A DNA stretch of 64,000 bases from Sorghum bicolor (taxonomy: Eukaryota; Streptophyta; Magnoliopsida; Poales; Poaceae), in contig NC_012876.2 in NCBI RefSeq assembly GCF_000003195.3, positions 2,243,935-2,307,934 on the forward strand, given 5' to 3'. This document shows, piece by piece, positions 50,001 to 59,231 of this stretch (position 1 is its first letter; every line of letters begins with the position of its first letter). A program made the position numbers and the translations under genes. The notes under the pieces were generated by a model. It saw nothing but the letters and a program-made list of their open reading frames with translations, was not told where the DNA came from and did not search any database.

Positions 50001-50738
50001 CTAAACAAGGGAGAGAACTCTGGAAGTCGGCAGCCGTCAGACACTAAGAGGGAAGGTCCATCGGCAGGCGTCAACATGGTCTTCATGTTGCCGATGGAGT
50101 TTCTTGCACCAGCCAGTGATGATGAGTTGGAATTTTCTGATCAGATAGCTCAGTTGGCTCTGGATCCGATGACGGCTATCTTTGAGAAACCTGCCGATGA
50201 CGAGAGGCAGCATCTTAAAGCTCTGTTCCTCAAAGGAAGGGTTGATGGGCAGCCAATGACCAAGATCCTAGTTGATGGTGGAGCTGCTATTAATATTATG
50301 CCGTATGCAGTATATCGAAAGCTTGGGAAAGGGGATCAAGATTTGACCAAGACCGATATGATGCTCAAAGACTTTGAAGGAAACGTGTCTCCAGTCAAGG
50401 GGGCGATATGTGCAGAGTTGACCATCGGCAGCAAAACCTTGCCGACAACTTTTTTCGTGATCAGCGGAAAAGGTGCTTACAACTTATTGTTGGGAAGAGA
50501 TTGGATTCATGCCAATTGTTGTATCCCATCTACAATGCATCAATGCTTGGTTCAGTGGGTAGGTGACAAGATTGAGATTGTCCCAGGAGATTCTTCTTAT
50601 GTTATCGCGTCGGCAGAAGCAGATACTTACGAAAGGACCAGGTGCATTTCAGGAGAAGTTTGGGAGAAAGATTTTCTCAAAGTTGTCGATTATGAGATTC
50701 CACCGATCCAAGCAGTCGGTTCTGACGACGGTTTTTAA
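47091..50738 (+). CDS. gag-pro: gypsy gag-protease polyprotein
   Basis: An ATG at 47,091, 48 bases after the LTR, opens a 1215-residue frame. Residues 1-420 are Gln/Pro/Asn-rich low-complexity sequence. The retrotransposon gag capsid domain covers about 430-590 (starts Y-K-V-P-D-F-T-K-F-S-G; includes the F-T-W-F...W-x-x-L-E-x-x-F-H-K-Y-F core). A Cys/His cluster, CKWHNATSHDTNEC, is near 681. An Arg-rich basic region follows (about 780-860), then a retropepsin-like aspartic protease with the active site L-V-D-G-G-A at about 1060 and L-L-G-R-D-W near 1132. The D-G-G variant replaces the common D-S/T-G. Length is typical for Tat-type elements. No frameshift or internal stop, so it appears intact. 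The stop overlaps the start of pol (TAATG). Confidence 0.9.
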   Translation: MSISDLDQENVIPVTEANLKDEQKQAIAQAMEEFKQQCLRSFSINRSGEVVQKDALPAPRQVTFDANPSKLQDMIDNAINRALINQAGVLSNTVFNAVARTFKEGQIPPDYVGPSHHQPTAPEVTAPSAALTNASAQSAVPPSTSGTTGALSMPMATNPQISVGQHKLTTDMLASAMSGLTLPPNWWGYGMPPELTPGTSQITDMRGKTPMTSAPPNAPVNQSPRYTTTTTARPHTGNPQDSMFQMPNASAESMLMQQRPMAQSGYVNSTTVPNYQSSAAPMPMNANNGWLGQQAFPQSPQQSYQTTGFQQGQVYPGFQGQGIPNQPMNFGQQLGGQPIGGQQFGGPQIGGQVINTMFHADHVPNRHMEVRHQVPDPQPPHRQDADAYWADKIAEVMREQFGIKPKVNTYSYRTPYPPAYDLIPLPHRYKVPDFTKFSGQDDTSTMEHVNRFIIQCGEAGNRDELRVRLFSSSLSGSAFTWFISLPPNSVITWADLEKQFHKYFFSGVHEKKITDLVKLRQRNDESVEGFVQRIREVKNKCYSLVLDDRQLADLAFQGLLPHIRDKYASQEFESLSHLVQRISDQDIKPFEPKRAWNKKVSFVDEATSSDSDEEPVIGLAEWVKNKKPMSCPFGQKEPEKFAFDTAKADRIFDFLLQEGQIKLSPNHVIPSAEELKRMRYCKWHNATSHDTNECKVFRQQLQSAIESGRIKFDSSKAQKPMKIDQHPFPTNMLDAKGKAKVLTSETAEKSASVDPQHQVTTADARSKGLVQEGTSSGRLPRSGIVITHRRPREKWQQREDRYRRQQEDYRREEERRRQEWNRHRDHWNCPFFIHCWEENIKLPTVRDCPECNGYDRYDRIDRYYHNDERRFNGPIRGRVSVHDRLGGRYSGHDRLSDHVQYFSRNQEELEGMADARVPDEFIFCRDANTHRMESRENRRPTARQRPLPPWCPGGLTKTQKRRLQRERQEELNKGENSGSRQPSDTKREGPSAGVNMVFMLPMEFLAPASDDELEFSDQIAQLALDPMTAIFEKPADDERQHLKALFLKGRVDGQPMTKILVDGGAAINIMPYAVYRKLGKGDQDLTKTDMMLKDFEGNVSPVKGAICAELTIGSKTLPTTFFVISGKGAYNLLLGRDWIHANCCIPSTMHQCLVQWVGDKIEIVPGDSSYVIASAEADTYERTRCISGEVWEKDFLKVVDYEIPPIQAVGSDDGF

Positions 50739-53700
50739 TGGATAGATTCGCCGATGATGGAAAATTAGGCCAGGGATTCACATCGGCCGATGATTTGGTA
50801 GAAGTAGATATAGGTAGTGGTGATAAGCCTAGGCCTACTTTTATTAGTGCTAAATTAGATCCTGAGAGTAAGCAACAATTGACTAGTTTGTTAAAGGAAT
50901 ATAAAGATTGCTTTGCTTGGGATTATACTGAGATGCCTGGTTTAGACCGATCAATTGTTGAACATCGGTTACCCATCAAGTCTGGATTTCGGCCACATCA
51001 GCAACCAGCCCGCCGATGTAATCCTAACATTCTACCTGATATTAAGGCCGAAATCACCAAACTTATTGAAGCTAAGTTTATTCGGCAGTGTCGGTATGCC
51101 GAGTGGATTTCCAATGTTGTTCCGGTTTACAAGAAGAACGGGAAGCTTCGGGTGTGCATTGATTTCAGGAATCTCAATAAAGCTACGCCGATGGATGGAT
51201 ACCCAATGCCTATCGCCGATCTACTGGTTGATGCTGCGGCTGGTCATCAGGTCATCAGCTTCATGGATGGTAATGCAGGTTACAATCAAATATTCATGGC
51301 GGAGGAGGATATTCCAAAAACCGCATTCAGGTGTCCTGGTCATGTTGGGCTATTTGAGTGGATAGTCATGACTTTTGGGTTGAAGAATGCTGGTGCTACT
51401 TATCAAAGGGCTATGAATTTTATATTTCATGAGTTCATCGGCAAGCTCGTGGAGATTTATATTGATGATGTGGTGGTTAAGTCTGAAGATTTCTCAAAGC
51501 ATCTTGCCGATTTACAAAAAGTGTTAGAGTGCACAAGGAAGCATGGATTGAAGATGAATCCCAACAAGTGTGCATTTGGTGTATCGGCAGGGCAGTTTCT
51601 TGGTTTCATGGTACATCAGAGGGGTATTGAAATTAGTCGAAGATCTATTGATGCCATCAATAAAATAGTGGCCCCTACCAACAAAACCGAGCTCCAATCC
51701 TTGATCGGCAAGGTAAATTTTATCAGGAGATTTATATCGAATTTATCTGGTAGGATTCGTGCTTTCAGTCCTCTTCTTAAATTGAAAGCCGATCAAGAGT
51801 TTATTTGGGGAGAAGAACAGCAGTTGGCTCTGGATGAAATCAAGAAGTATCTAGTGAATCCTCCAGTTCTAGTTCCACCTCAACAAGGGAAGCCCTTCAG
51901 ATTGTATTTATCTACCGATGGATCGGTTATCGGTTCAGCTTTAGTTCAAGAATTTGAAGGGAAAGAAAGGGTAATTTATTATTTGAGTAGGAGGTTGATT
52001 GATGCTGAAACCAGGTATTCGGCCATTGAGAAACTATGCTTATGCTTATATTTTTCATGTATCAAGCTGAGACATTACCTGTTATCGGCCGAATGCACTG
52101 TTGTTTGCAAAGATGACGTGGTCCGATACATGCTATCTATGCCGATTATGAGTGGTAGGATCGGTAAATGGATTTTAGCGTTGTCGGAGTTCGATTTGCG
52201 TTACGAATCGGCTAAGGCAGTCAAAGGGCAGATTATGGACGATTTTGTGACTCAGCATTGCGGTCTAGTGGAAACCTTGGAAATTGTACCCTGGACGCTC
52301 TTCTTTGATGGATCTACCTGTGACCGGGGGGCAGGAATCGGCATTGTATTAGTTTCCCCTAAGGGGAGGAAGTATGAGTTTTCCTTGCCGATTGTTGCCA
52401 CATCAACAAATAATCAGGCTGAGTATGAGGCTCTGATCAAGGGATTGGAGTTGTTAAGAGAAGTTCGTGCTGATGCTGTTGAAATATTCGGGGATTCTAT
52501 GTTGGTTATAAATCAATTGGCCGGAAGCTATGAATGCCGAAGTGAAGTTCTCATAACTTATTTCGAGAGAAGTATGCAACTGTTAAAGGAATTCAAGGAT
52601 TTCCGATTGGAGCATGTTCCCCGATTGCATAATGAAGACGCTAATCGGTTAGCTCAGCATGCCTCGGGATATCAGCCAATGATTAATGCGACATCGGCAG
52701 TCGGTGCCAGTGATTGGAGGAAAGAAATTATTGATTATCTAAAAGATCCATCCAAAAAAGTTGAAAGACGGGTTCGATTTCAAGCAACCAAGTATGTGTT
52801 CCTTGAAAATGAATTATATTATCGAACTATCGACGGAATTCTTCTCCGATGCTTGGGCGATGATGAGGCTAGAAGTTTGATGGGGGAAATCCATGAAGGA
52901 GTGTGTGGAGCGCATCAGTCAGCTTTTAAGATGAAGTGGATGATTCGAAGGAATGGATATTTTTGGCCAACCATACTTGAAGATTGTTTTAAATATTTCA
53001 AGGGATGTCAAGGTTGTCAAAAGTTTGGTAATATCCAGAGAGCACCCGCATCGGCTATGAATCCTATAATAAAGCCTTGGCCGTTCCGGGGATGGGCCAT
53101 CGATCTGATCGGCCAGATTTATCCACCATCTAGCAAAGGGCATAAGTTCATTCTAGTTGCCACTGACTATTTCACTAAGTGGGTTGAAGCTATTCCTTTG
53201 AAGAAAGTCACATCGGCCAATATGATTGATTTTGTGAAGGAGCATATTATTTACCGATTCGGGATTCCCCAAACGATTACTACCGATCAGGGCACCATGT
53301 TCACATCGGGGGAGTTCGATGAATTCGCAATCGGTATGGGAATTAAAGTGTTGAATTCTTCTCCTTATTATGCTCAAGCCAATGGGCAGGCCGAAGCGTC
53401 TAACAAAGGAATTATCAAGCTTATTAAACGAAAGATTGAAGAAAATCCTAAGCGGTGGCACACATTATTGAGTGAAGCATTGTGGTCTTATCGGATGGCT
53501 TGTCATGGATCGACCAAAGTATCACCCTATCAATTGGTGTATGGACATGATGCAGTGTTGCCTTGGGAGATTAAGACTGGATCTAGGCGATTAACTTTTC
53601 AAGATCAATTAACTTCCGATGGTTATGCCACTTTGATGACCGATGAATTGGACGATCTAGCAGGGCATCGGTTAAAAACTTTAATGAGTATAGAAGAAAA

Positions 53701-53971
53701 TAAGAAGAGAGTTGCTAGATGGTATGATAAGAAAGTGAAGGCTAAAGAGTTTGCCGATGGGGATTTGGTATGGAAATTAATTTTACCAATTGGGACCAAA
53801 AGTTCGAAGTTTGGAAAGTGGTCTCCTAATTGGGAGGGTCCTTATCGGATAAGTCGATCGGCTCCTGGTAATGCCTACATTCTAGAAACCCTCGAAGGAA
53901 TTGAATTTCCCAGAGCATTAAACGGCAAATATTTAAAGAAGTACTACCCCAGTATATGGGTCGATGCATAG
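50738..53971 (+). CDS. pol: gypsy pol: RT, RNase H, second RNase H-like domain, integrase
   Basis: The 1077-residue frame starts at an ATG sharing its A with the gag stop, in a different frame, implying re-initiation rather than simple readthrough. In order: reverse transcriptase (VCIDFRNLNKATPMDGYPMP at about 140, catalytic Y-I-D-D near 241), RNase H (about 380-500), and a second RNase H-like domain starting T-L-F-F-D-G-S-T at about 521 with N-N-Q-A-E-Y-E-A and G-D-S later. The integrase has an H-H-C-C zinc finger (H..H about 720-725, CQGC near 756) and D, D, E residues near 789, 850 and 884 (T-T-D-Q-G, G-Q-A-E-A). It ends YLKKYYPSIWVDA. No stops, so it is potentially active. The upstream part up to the RT resembles the usual pol linker; protease is encoded in the previous frame. 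Confidence 0.92.
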   Translation: MDRFADDGKLGQGFTSADDLVEVDIGSGDKPRPTFISAKLDPESKQQLTSLLKEYKDCFAWDYTEMPGLDRSIVEHRLPIKSGFRPHQQPARRCNPNILPDIKAEITKLIEAKFIRQCRYAEWISNVVPVYKKNGKLRVCIDFRNLNKATPMDGYPMPIADLLVDAAAGHQVISFMDGNAGYNQIFMAEEDIPKTAFRCPGHVGLFEWIVMTFGLKNAGATYQRAMNFIFHEFIGKLVEIYIDDVVVKSEDFSKHLADLQKVLECTRKHGLKMNPNKCAFGVSAGQFLGFMVHQRGIEISRRSIDAINKIVAPTNKTELQSLIGKVNFIRRFISNLSGRIRAFSPLLKLKADQEFIWGEEQQLALDEIKKYLVNPPVLVPPQQGKPFRLYLSTDGSVIGSALVQEFEGKERVIYYLSRRLIDAETRYSAIEKLCLCLYFSCIKLRHYLLSAECTVVCKDDVVRYMLSMPIMSGRIGKWILALSEFDLRYESAKAVKGQIMDDFVTQHCGLVETLEIVPWTLFFDGSTCDRGAGIGIVLVSPKGRKYEFSLPIVATSTNNQAEYEALIKGLELLREVRADAVEIFGDSMLVINQLAGSYECRSEVLITYFERSMQLLKEFKDFRLEHVPRLHNEDANRLAQHASGYQPMINATSAVGASDWRKEIIDYLKDPSKKVERRVRFQATKYVFLENELYYRTIDGILLRCLGDDEARSLMGEIHEGVCGAHQSAFKMKWMIRRNGYFWPTILEDCFKYFKGCQGCQKFGNIQRAPASAMNPIIKPWPFRGWAIDLIGQIYPPSSKGHKFILVATDYFTKWVEAIPLKKVTSANMIDFVKEHIIYRFGIPQTITTDQGTMFTSGEFDEFAIGMGIKVLNSSPYYAQANGQAEASNKGIIKLIKRKIEENPKRWHTLLSEALWSYRMACHGSTKVSPYQLVYGHDAVLPWEIKTGSRRLTFQDQLTSDGYATLMTDELDDLAGHRLKTLMSIEENKKRVARWYDKKVKAKEFADGDLVWKLILPIGTKSSKFGKWSPNWEGPYRISRSAPGNAYILETLEGIEFPRALNGKYLKKYYPSIWVDA

Positions 53972-54072
53972 AAGTTTAGGTGCCGATAACACTCCTATCG
54001 GCTGGATCCAAATGCTTGGGGACAAGACTTGGTGTTTCAAAAGCTTAGGTGCCGATAACAGTCCTATCGGCT
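53972..54072. terminator. two tandem stem-loops between convergent pol and antisense gene
   Basis: A 32-base unit occurs twice (53,972-54,003 and 54,041-54,072). Each holds a perfect 7-bp inverted repeat, GCCGATA...TATCGGC, with a 7-base loop (53,982-54,002 and 54,051-54,071). They start immediately after the pol stop and lie 53 bases from the stop of the opposite gene. The stems can form in RNA from either strand. A role in 3' end formation or RNA packaging is inference. Confidence 0.7.
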
Positions 54073-54124
54073 AGACTAAAAGCTGAGGAAGAAGGAAAGC
54101 GCAGATATAATGCCGATGGAAACT

Positions 54125-57100
54125 CTATGTGTTAAGCAGCGTCTGGATTGCCGATATAGCGCGTAGCCGAATTTGGTTGGCTGCTTCCATCTCCTTGATG
54201 TCGTCATCGGCAGAACCTTCTATCGGCTTCAGCTTCTTCTTCAGTTGAAGTGTCTTGCGACCATGAACATTTCGCTCGTGCTCAAGAAGCCTGATGGTCT
54301 CTGGCAATTGGCTCTCTTCCTGTTGGGCTTGGGACAGAGCGTTCTCTACTTCCTTGAGTTCCGCCAACAGGGATTCTTTTCTTGCCGATAGATCGGATAT
54401 CTTCTGCTTCAGCGCGTCTCCAGAAGATCTCAGGATACCGATGTCCTTGTGCTTCTCATCGGTCAAAAGCTTCTCTTTCCTCATTTCATCGGAGAGTTGA
54501 GTCTGAGCGGCTCTATCGGCAAGACGCCGAGAAGCTCTCTGGTACTGCAGCTGGCGACTCTCCAGATGAGCGGCTTGGAACAGGATTTCTTCAACATCGG
54601 CTGGGATTTGGCCTCTGAGAGTTCTGAACAGGGTCTTGGTAGGGTCAGAATCATCAACCAATTGCGCTGTGTCTTGGTGAAGGAGAGCTGACAATTCTTC
54701 CAACCTGACCCTGATCTCTGCCGATCTGATGCCGACCGTCTGAGAAGAGCTTGCTTCTTCACCTTCTTCTTCAGAGAGATCGATGGCAAAGGAGAACAGG
54801 CTATCGGGAGAATCTTGTTCCTGGGAGGGAAGGCAAAATTAGCTCATACTCAGAGAATCGGCAAATAATGCTAACGGTAAACGGTGACTTACTTGCTTCA
54901 AGGCGATCTCTTGTCTTTGACTGAGAAGTACTAACGGAGCTACAGGCTGATCGGCCAAAGATGCCGATGGAGCTACAGGTTGATCGGCTGAGATTGCCGA
55001 TGGAACAATATCAACTGAAAGAAGACAAAAGGAGTTATGAGACTAAATAAGAATAAGTTCATCGGTAGCGATATTGTTAAAGTATGTTACCTGGAGGAGG
55101 GACAACGGTTGTCTGAACCGGGAGAACTGCCGATGGTATAACTGGACTCACCGGGCCAGTTGTTTGTTCACCCATGTCAACTGATGTATCTTCTGTTTGA
55201 GATCCTTCCTGTTGGGGTTCTTCTATCTGTGGTGCTTCCTGCATAGGTGGGGGAGATGGTGCTTGCTGTGGCTGGGCTTCTGGAGAAGAAGGAGAAGATT
55301 CCACCGGAATTGGAGATACCGGAGGAGGAGGGGGGATTGCTACCTTCTGGCGCTTTGTTCCAGTCTTAGCACCCGTGGTGCCCTTTCTCTTGGGTTGGCT
55401 AGACTGGGGGGCATCGGTACTCTCACGCCTGGCTTTCGCCGATGGGCCGGTTTGCTGCAATAATGAACAAGAGTTTATAAGCATAAATATAGCCGATATA
55501 AAGATAGTCAGCATAAAGGAAAAGATTTGACAAATTGCCTTGAAAGCCCGCGCGAGAGTGGGAGCAGCTACCGTTGGTGATGTCTGGGTTCTTCTGGTGG
55601 TGACTTTCCTGAGGCGTACACCCCAATGCACGATGGAAGCTAGAGTGGGAGCATTGTGGCCGATTGAGGAAATCGGGCCTGATGGAAACAAGTCGATCGG
55701 CCTGCCACTCCTGCTAACCAACGGAGGAATATTATCAACCTGCAAAAGGAATACAAGGGAACTTCGTATTCAGAGTCAATCATGCCGCGGAATGAAAGTG
55801 CCGATCTACAGAACAGATGCTCTTTCCATTCTGCCCACCATAACTTGTATGCCTGAGTGATAAAAGCAGCCGGGACCCATTCTGACAGATCTACATCTAT
55901 ATCGGCGTTTGGTGGTAGTTGGGCTGCTCGAGTCCACTCAAGAAGGTTGTTGATAGTTTCTCTGGGTTTTATCACATCGGCATAAGGAAGTGCAATCGGC
56001 AACTGGCCGAAAGCTAGCTGGCGAGCTAATGCCGATGGATTGTAAAATTCGTAAGTTTGAGGGGAGGTTTTTGTGCTACCAAAGAAATTCACTGGAATGA
56101 TTCTGGGAGTCACAATTGCCATCATCACCTCATTGTCCCTGTCGAGAGCTTCATCAAATGGATTGAAGGTCAGAGGGAGCATGCTATCTGGGTCATCATA
56201 AGCCAACCATGGTCGTTCGTCTCTGGTCAAACCCTCATACAGAGTCTGGAAGAATCGGCCGATCTGATCTGGATTACCCCCTGAACCAGGCAGAACTATG
56301 ACAGCTTCGCCAAAGTTCAAGGGGGCACGTGTTGCCGTTTCCTCTTCACCCAATACATGGTTTTCAGCTATATCTCTTGGGAAACGCTGTGTGAACAGGT
56401 TGAAGTTGAGACGCTTGTGCAGATGCAGATTGAGCCACATGTTGACAAACCACCAGGGGCCTCCCAAGTTGCCAGTGGATTGGCCGAGCAGAAGTTTCTG
56501 GGCTACTTGATGGAGAAGGTGGTAAGCAGCGCCAAGCAAGTATCGGCCGAGAGGGAATCGGCCACCGTTAGCCAGTCTTTCTGCTGCCGATAGGTAGACA
56601 GAAGTCGGTCCTGCCGATCGACCACAGAATACAAACTTGTCCAGCCACATGTTCAGAAAGGTGGTTTGTTCCTTTATGGTGACAGATCCTTTCCCACGGT
56701 ACTTCTGAATGTACCCCGACCAACCGCCGATAGCGCGAGTCTCCACTTTGGCACTAGGGGCAGTATCAAAAAAGTGGGTGCTATCGGCAGAAGATATATC
56801 TAGACCAGTAAGCATGGCTACATCGGCAAGAGTAGGAGAAGCAGGGCCGTGGCCAAAGGCAAAAGCATTGAGGGTGTCTGACCAAAAGTAGGATGCAGCT
56901 ATCAGCAGTGACTCGTTTCTATGCATATCGGCAATGAACAATCTGATGCATTGGGCTAGATTCCTTTCACCCCACTGAACTTCATTAGAGTTGCTGACCC
57001 TCAAGAACCAGTCTTTCCACCCTACAGTTGGGCTGGGCCAAGAGCGGAAGGTGTCCTTCCACAGATCTAAGGAAAAATTTTCGGCTCTGAAGGGGATCCT

Positions 57101-57353
57101 GTTGGTTTCTGCGTTGATAAGGTCAGTTGGATCTGGGTCCCCTAGAGGGCCGAGGCATTGAAGGTGTGGTTGATCGGTGGGGATGACAATTTTGTTGGAC
57201 AATTCCTAGTGATTTTGGGCGTAAAAAGAAATACAAAGAGGAAACAAAAGGAAGATGTTCAGTAAAATGGATTGCGAGTGAACAGGGATATGAAGAAAAA
57301 TACAGAAGACGGGGTGGAGATTTGACCTCAGGGACGACAAACCCGACGGCCAT
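54125..57353 (-). CDS. plant mobile domain protein carried antisense by the gypsy element
   Basis: Proposed exons: 57327-57353, 55810-57205, 55539-55739, 55091-55454, 54893-55014 and 54125-54820. The ATG at 57,353 follows a TATA box by ~150 bases. Exon 2 encodes a plant mobile domain (PMD; landmarks: W-x-D-W-F-L-R, ASYFWSDTLNAFAFGHGPAS, PTLADVAMLTGL, GGPWWFVNMWLNLHLHKRLN). PMD proteins such as Arabidopsis MAIN and MAIL1 act in gene and transposon silencing, and transposon-borne PMD genes are known. Later exons give a basic region with an RKGTTGAKTGTKRQK-like nuclear signal, a Pro-rich segment and a final ~190-residue coiled coil. Junctions 3/4 (GC donor), 4/5, 5/6 and 1/2 keep frame. The best donor for 2/3 gives a phase mismatch, so either my junction is wrong or this copy is frameshifted there. 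Confidence 0.75.
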
Positions 57354-57502
57354 CTTGCTGCGAAGGAAGCGTTTGAAGGCGCCGGAGTTGGTGAAGAGGG
57401 GTACTTGTCAGAGACCTTGGGAGTTTTTGGTGGCGCCGCCGCTGGAAAAGTAAAGTTGGGTAGTAGAATGGTGTGATGGGGAAGGAGTACCCGAGAAGGA
57501 AC

Positions 57503-57510
57503 TATTTATA
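57503..57510 (-). promoter_or_regulatory. TATA box of the antisense PMD gene
   Basis: Minus-strand TATAAATA about 150 bases before the ATG at 57,353. It lies outside the LTR, so the antisense gene seems to have its own promoter. Confidence 0.6.
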
Positions 57511-57994
57511 GGACAAAATGGGCAAGGGCAAATCCGACTTATCTCTTTGCCGCATCCGAGAAATCCGAGGGTACTCAGGTGGATATGGTAACTATTCGCA
57601 CGGTAATCCAGGGATTGTGCAGGTGATTTGACAGGAAGCGGTCATTATCTGAAGATATTTTACTGTGCGAGATCTCCTGGTCGGTCCATCGGCAATATTC
57701 TACAACGGTCATATTGCCGATGGGCGGATAGAGGGGAAGTAACCGTTTGTGCGAATATCCTGGTCAGAACATCGACAGATCTTTGTAACGGTATTGTTGC
57801 CGATGTACGGCTGAGAAAAAATGCCCGTTTAGAAAGTTGGGGATTTCGAGAAATCTGCGGAGGAATAGGATCAGAGTTGTTCAGATTGAGGTTGTCGGTT
57901 ACCAGATTAGGAGCATTAATTGCGGGAAAAGGCATCATTACTGCAGAGAATTTCGGAGCATTAATAGTTTTATACTCCGAAACTGGGGGGCATG

Positions 57995-58694
57995 TGTTGA
58001 CACCGTTTTTGGGCACGTGTCTGGGATGGCAGGATAAGGTGGCAGTACGATGTTTACAAAGTGGGTTGCCGATGAGGACGGTTGCCGATGAGGGAGAGGT
58101 TGAACGTGATTAAGTCCACAGGCAGTAATATGGTGCCGATGGCTAGATAAGAAAGTCTGCCGATGACTATGGCAAAGGGTCTGCCGATGATGCAAAGAGG
58201 GAGTCCGAAAGCTGCCGGTCGTTATGTGGAGGAGTTTCGGTTTGTCACGAGGGATAGTTTTGTTATTTCCTTAATTATTTGCATCGTTTTGTATACGGAT
58301 TCCGTGTAATTTGGAATTCGAATTCTAATCGTGTCTGGTTGTAGCTCTTTGAGCAGGGTATAAATGTAGACCCTAGGGCCTTGTAATAGATCATCAATCA
58401 AGAAATCAATCAAACACACGTTTTTACTCATATTCCAGTATCTACTTTTCGACGACTTCGTCATACTTTTTCCTTTTATTACGAGTTCTTAGGAATTCGT
58501 CGACTTAAGCTCGGCGTGTTCTCAAGTTCCGCGTGAGTACCTCTTAGCCGTGACATCCGGGCGCATCGCTGTTGTCACGACTAAAGTATTCGAGTTATCA
58601 CCTTTGCCGATAGCAAGGTCAAATCGGCTGGCACGCCTTAACGTTTGAATCGGGTATTAGCCCTTTGTGTTTGCAGATCAGTTTTGCATCAACA
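57995..58694 (+). repeat. 3' LTR of the gypsy element
   Basis: 700 bp, preceded by a G-run purine tract (57,985-57,990). It differs from the 5' LTR by 7 substitutions and indels of 1, 2 and 16 bp; the 16-bp one is a local duplication next to GTTGCCGATGAGG. Confidence 0.92.
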
Positions 58695-59227
58695 AAGGTA
58701 CTGTCAGATATGGCTGCAAGTATGAGAGAGGTGGTGAACTGAAACCAATTCTAGTTGGTTACAGTGATAGCGACTTCGCTGGTGACATTGAAGACAGGAA
58801 GAGCACGTCAGGAGTTGGTTATTTCCTTGGAAGTAGCCTTGTCACCTGGGGATCGCAGAAGCAAAGAATAGTTGCCTTGTCTTCGTGTGAAGCCGAGTAT
58901 GTAGCAGCCGCTGCAGCAGCATGCCAGGGCATATGGCTGAACCGACTGATTGCAGATATGTTGGGGACTAAGGAGACGACAGTAAAGCTGCTGATGGACA
59001 ATCAATCCGCGATAGCACTCGCAAAGAATCCCGTACACCATGATCGTAGTAAACATATTGATACAAGATATCATTTTCTGCATCAGTATATAGAAGAAGG
59101 CAAGATTGAAGTTGATCATGTTGGCACTGAAGAACAGTTGGCCGATCTTTTCACTAAGGCCCTAGGAAGAGTCAAGTTCGTGGAGCAACGTAGTGCTTTA
59201 GGTGTCGTTGAAGTGCATCAAGTTTAG
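58695..59227 (+). pseudogene. copia RNase H domain, downstream half of the split pol
   Basis: After the AAGGT duplication the copia frame resumes (TVRYGCKY). It continues with the RNase H core: Y-S-D-S-D-F-A-G-D, D-R-K-S-T-S-G, SSCEAEYVAAAAAACQGIWL, DNQSAIALAKNP, KHIDTRYHFL and LADLFTKAL. The stop is at 59,225-59,227. This is the usual copia pol C-terminus. The frame is uninterrupted, showing the copia copy was not old when the gypsy landed in it. Confidence 0.88.
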
Positions 59228-59231
59228 GGGG

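Larger units (their letters stand above)
46363..58694 (+). mobile_element. complete Ty3-gypsy (Tat-like) retrotransposon with antisense gene
   Basis: The 12,332-bp element has LTRs at 46,363-47,043 and 57,995-58,694, both starting TGTTGACACC and ending GCATCAACA, with the target duplication AAGGT at 46,358-46,362 and 58,695-58,699. It carries gag-protease (47,091-50,738), pol (50,738-53,971) and an opposite-strand plant-mobile-domain gene (54,125-57,353). The purine tract GGGGGG precedes the 3' LTR. An additional RNase H-like domain after the usual one and an extra antisense gene are features of the Tat lineage (which includes Grande and Ogre); lineage is inferred. The LTRs differ by 7 substitutions and three indels totalling 19 bp, so the insertion is young. 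It sits inside a copia RNase H gene. Confidence 0.92.

Noticed and set aside
46363..58694. CCGAT words as drought-response (DRE/CRT) promoter sites
   Set aside because: The DRE/CRT core is CCGAC; the word here is CCGAT, and it is spread through coding and non-coding parts alike.
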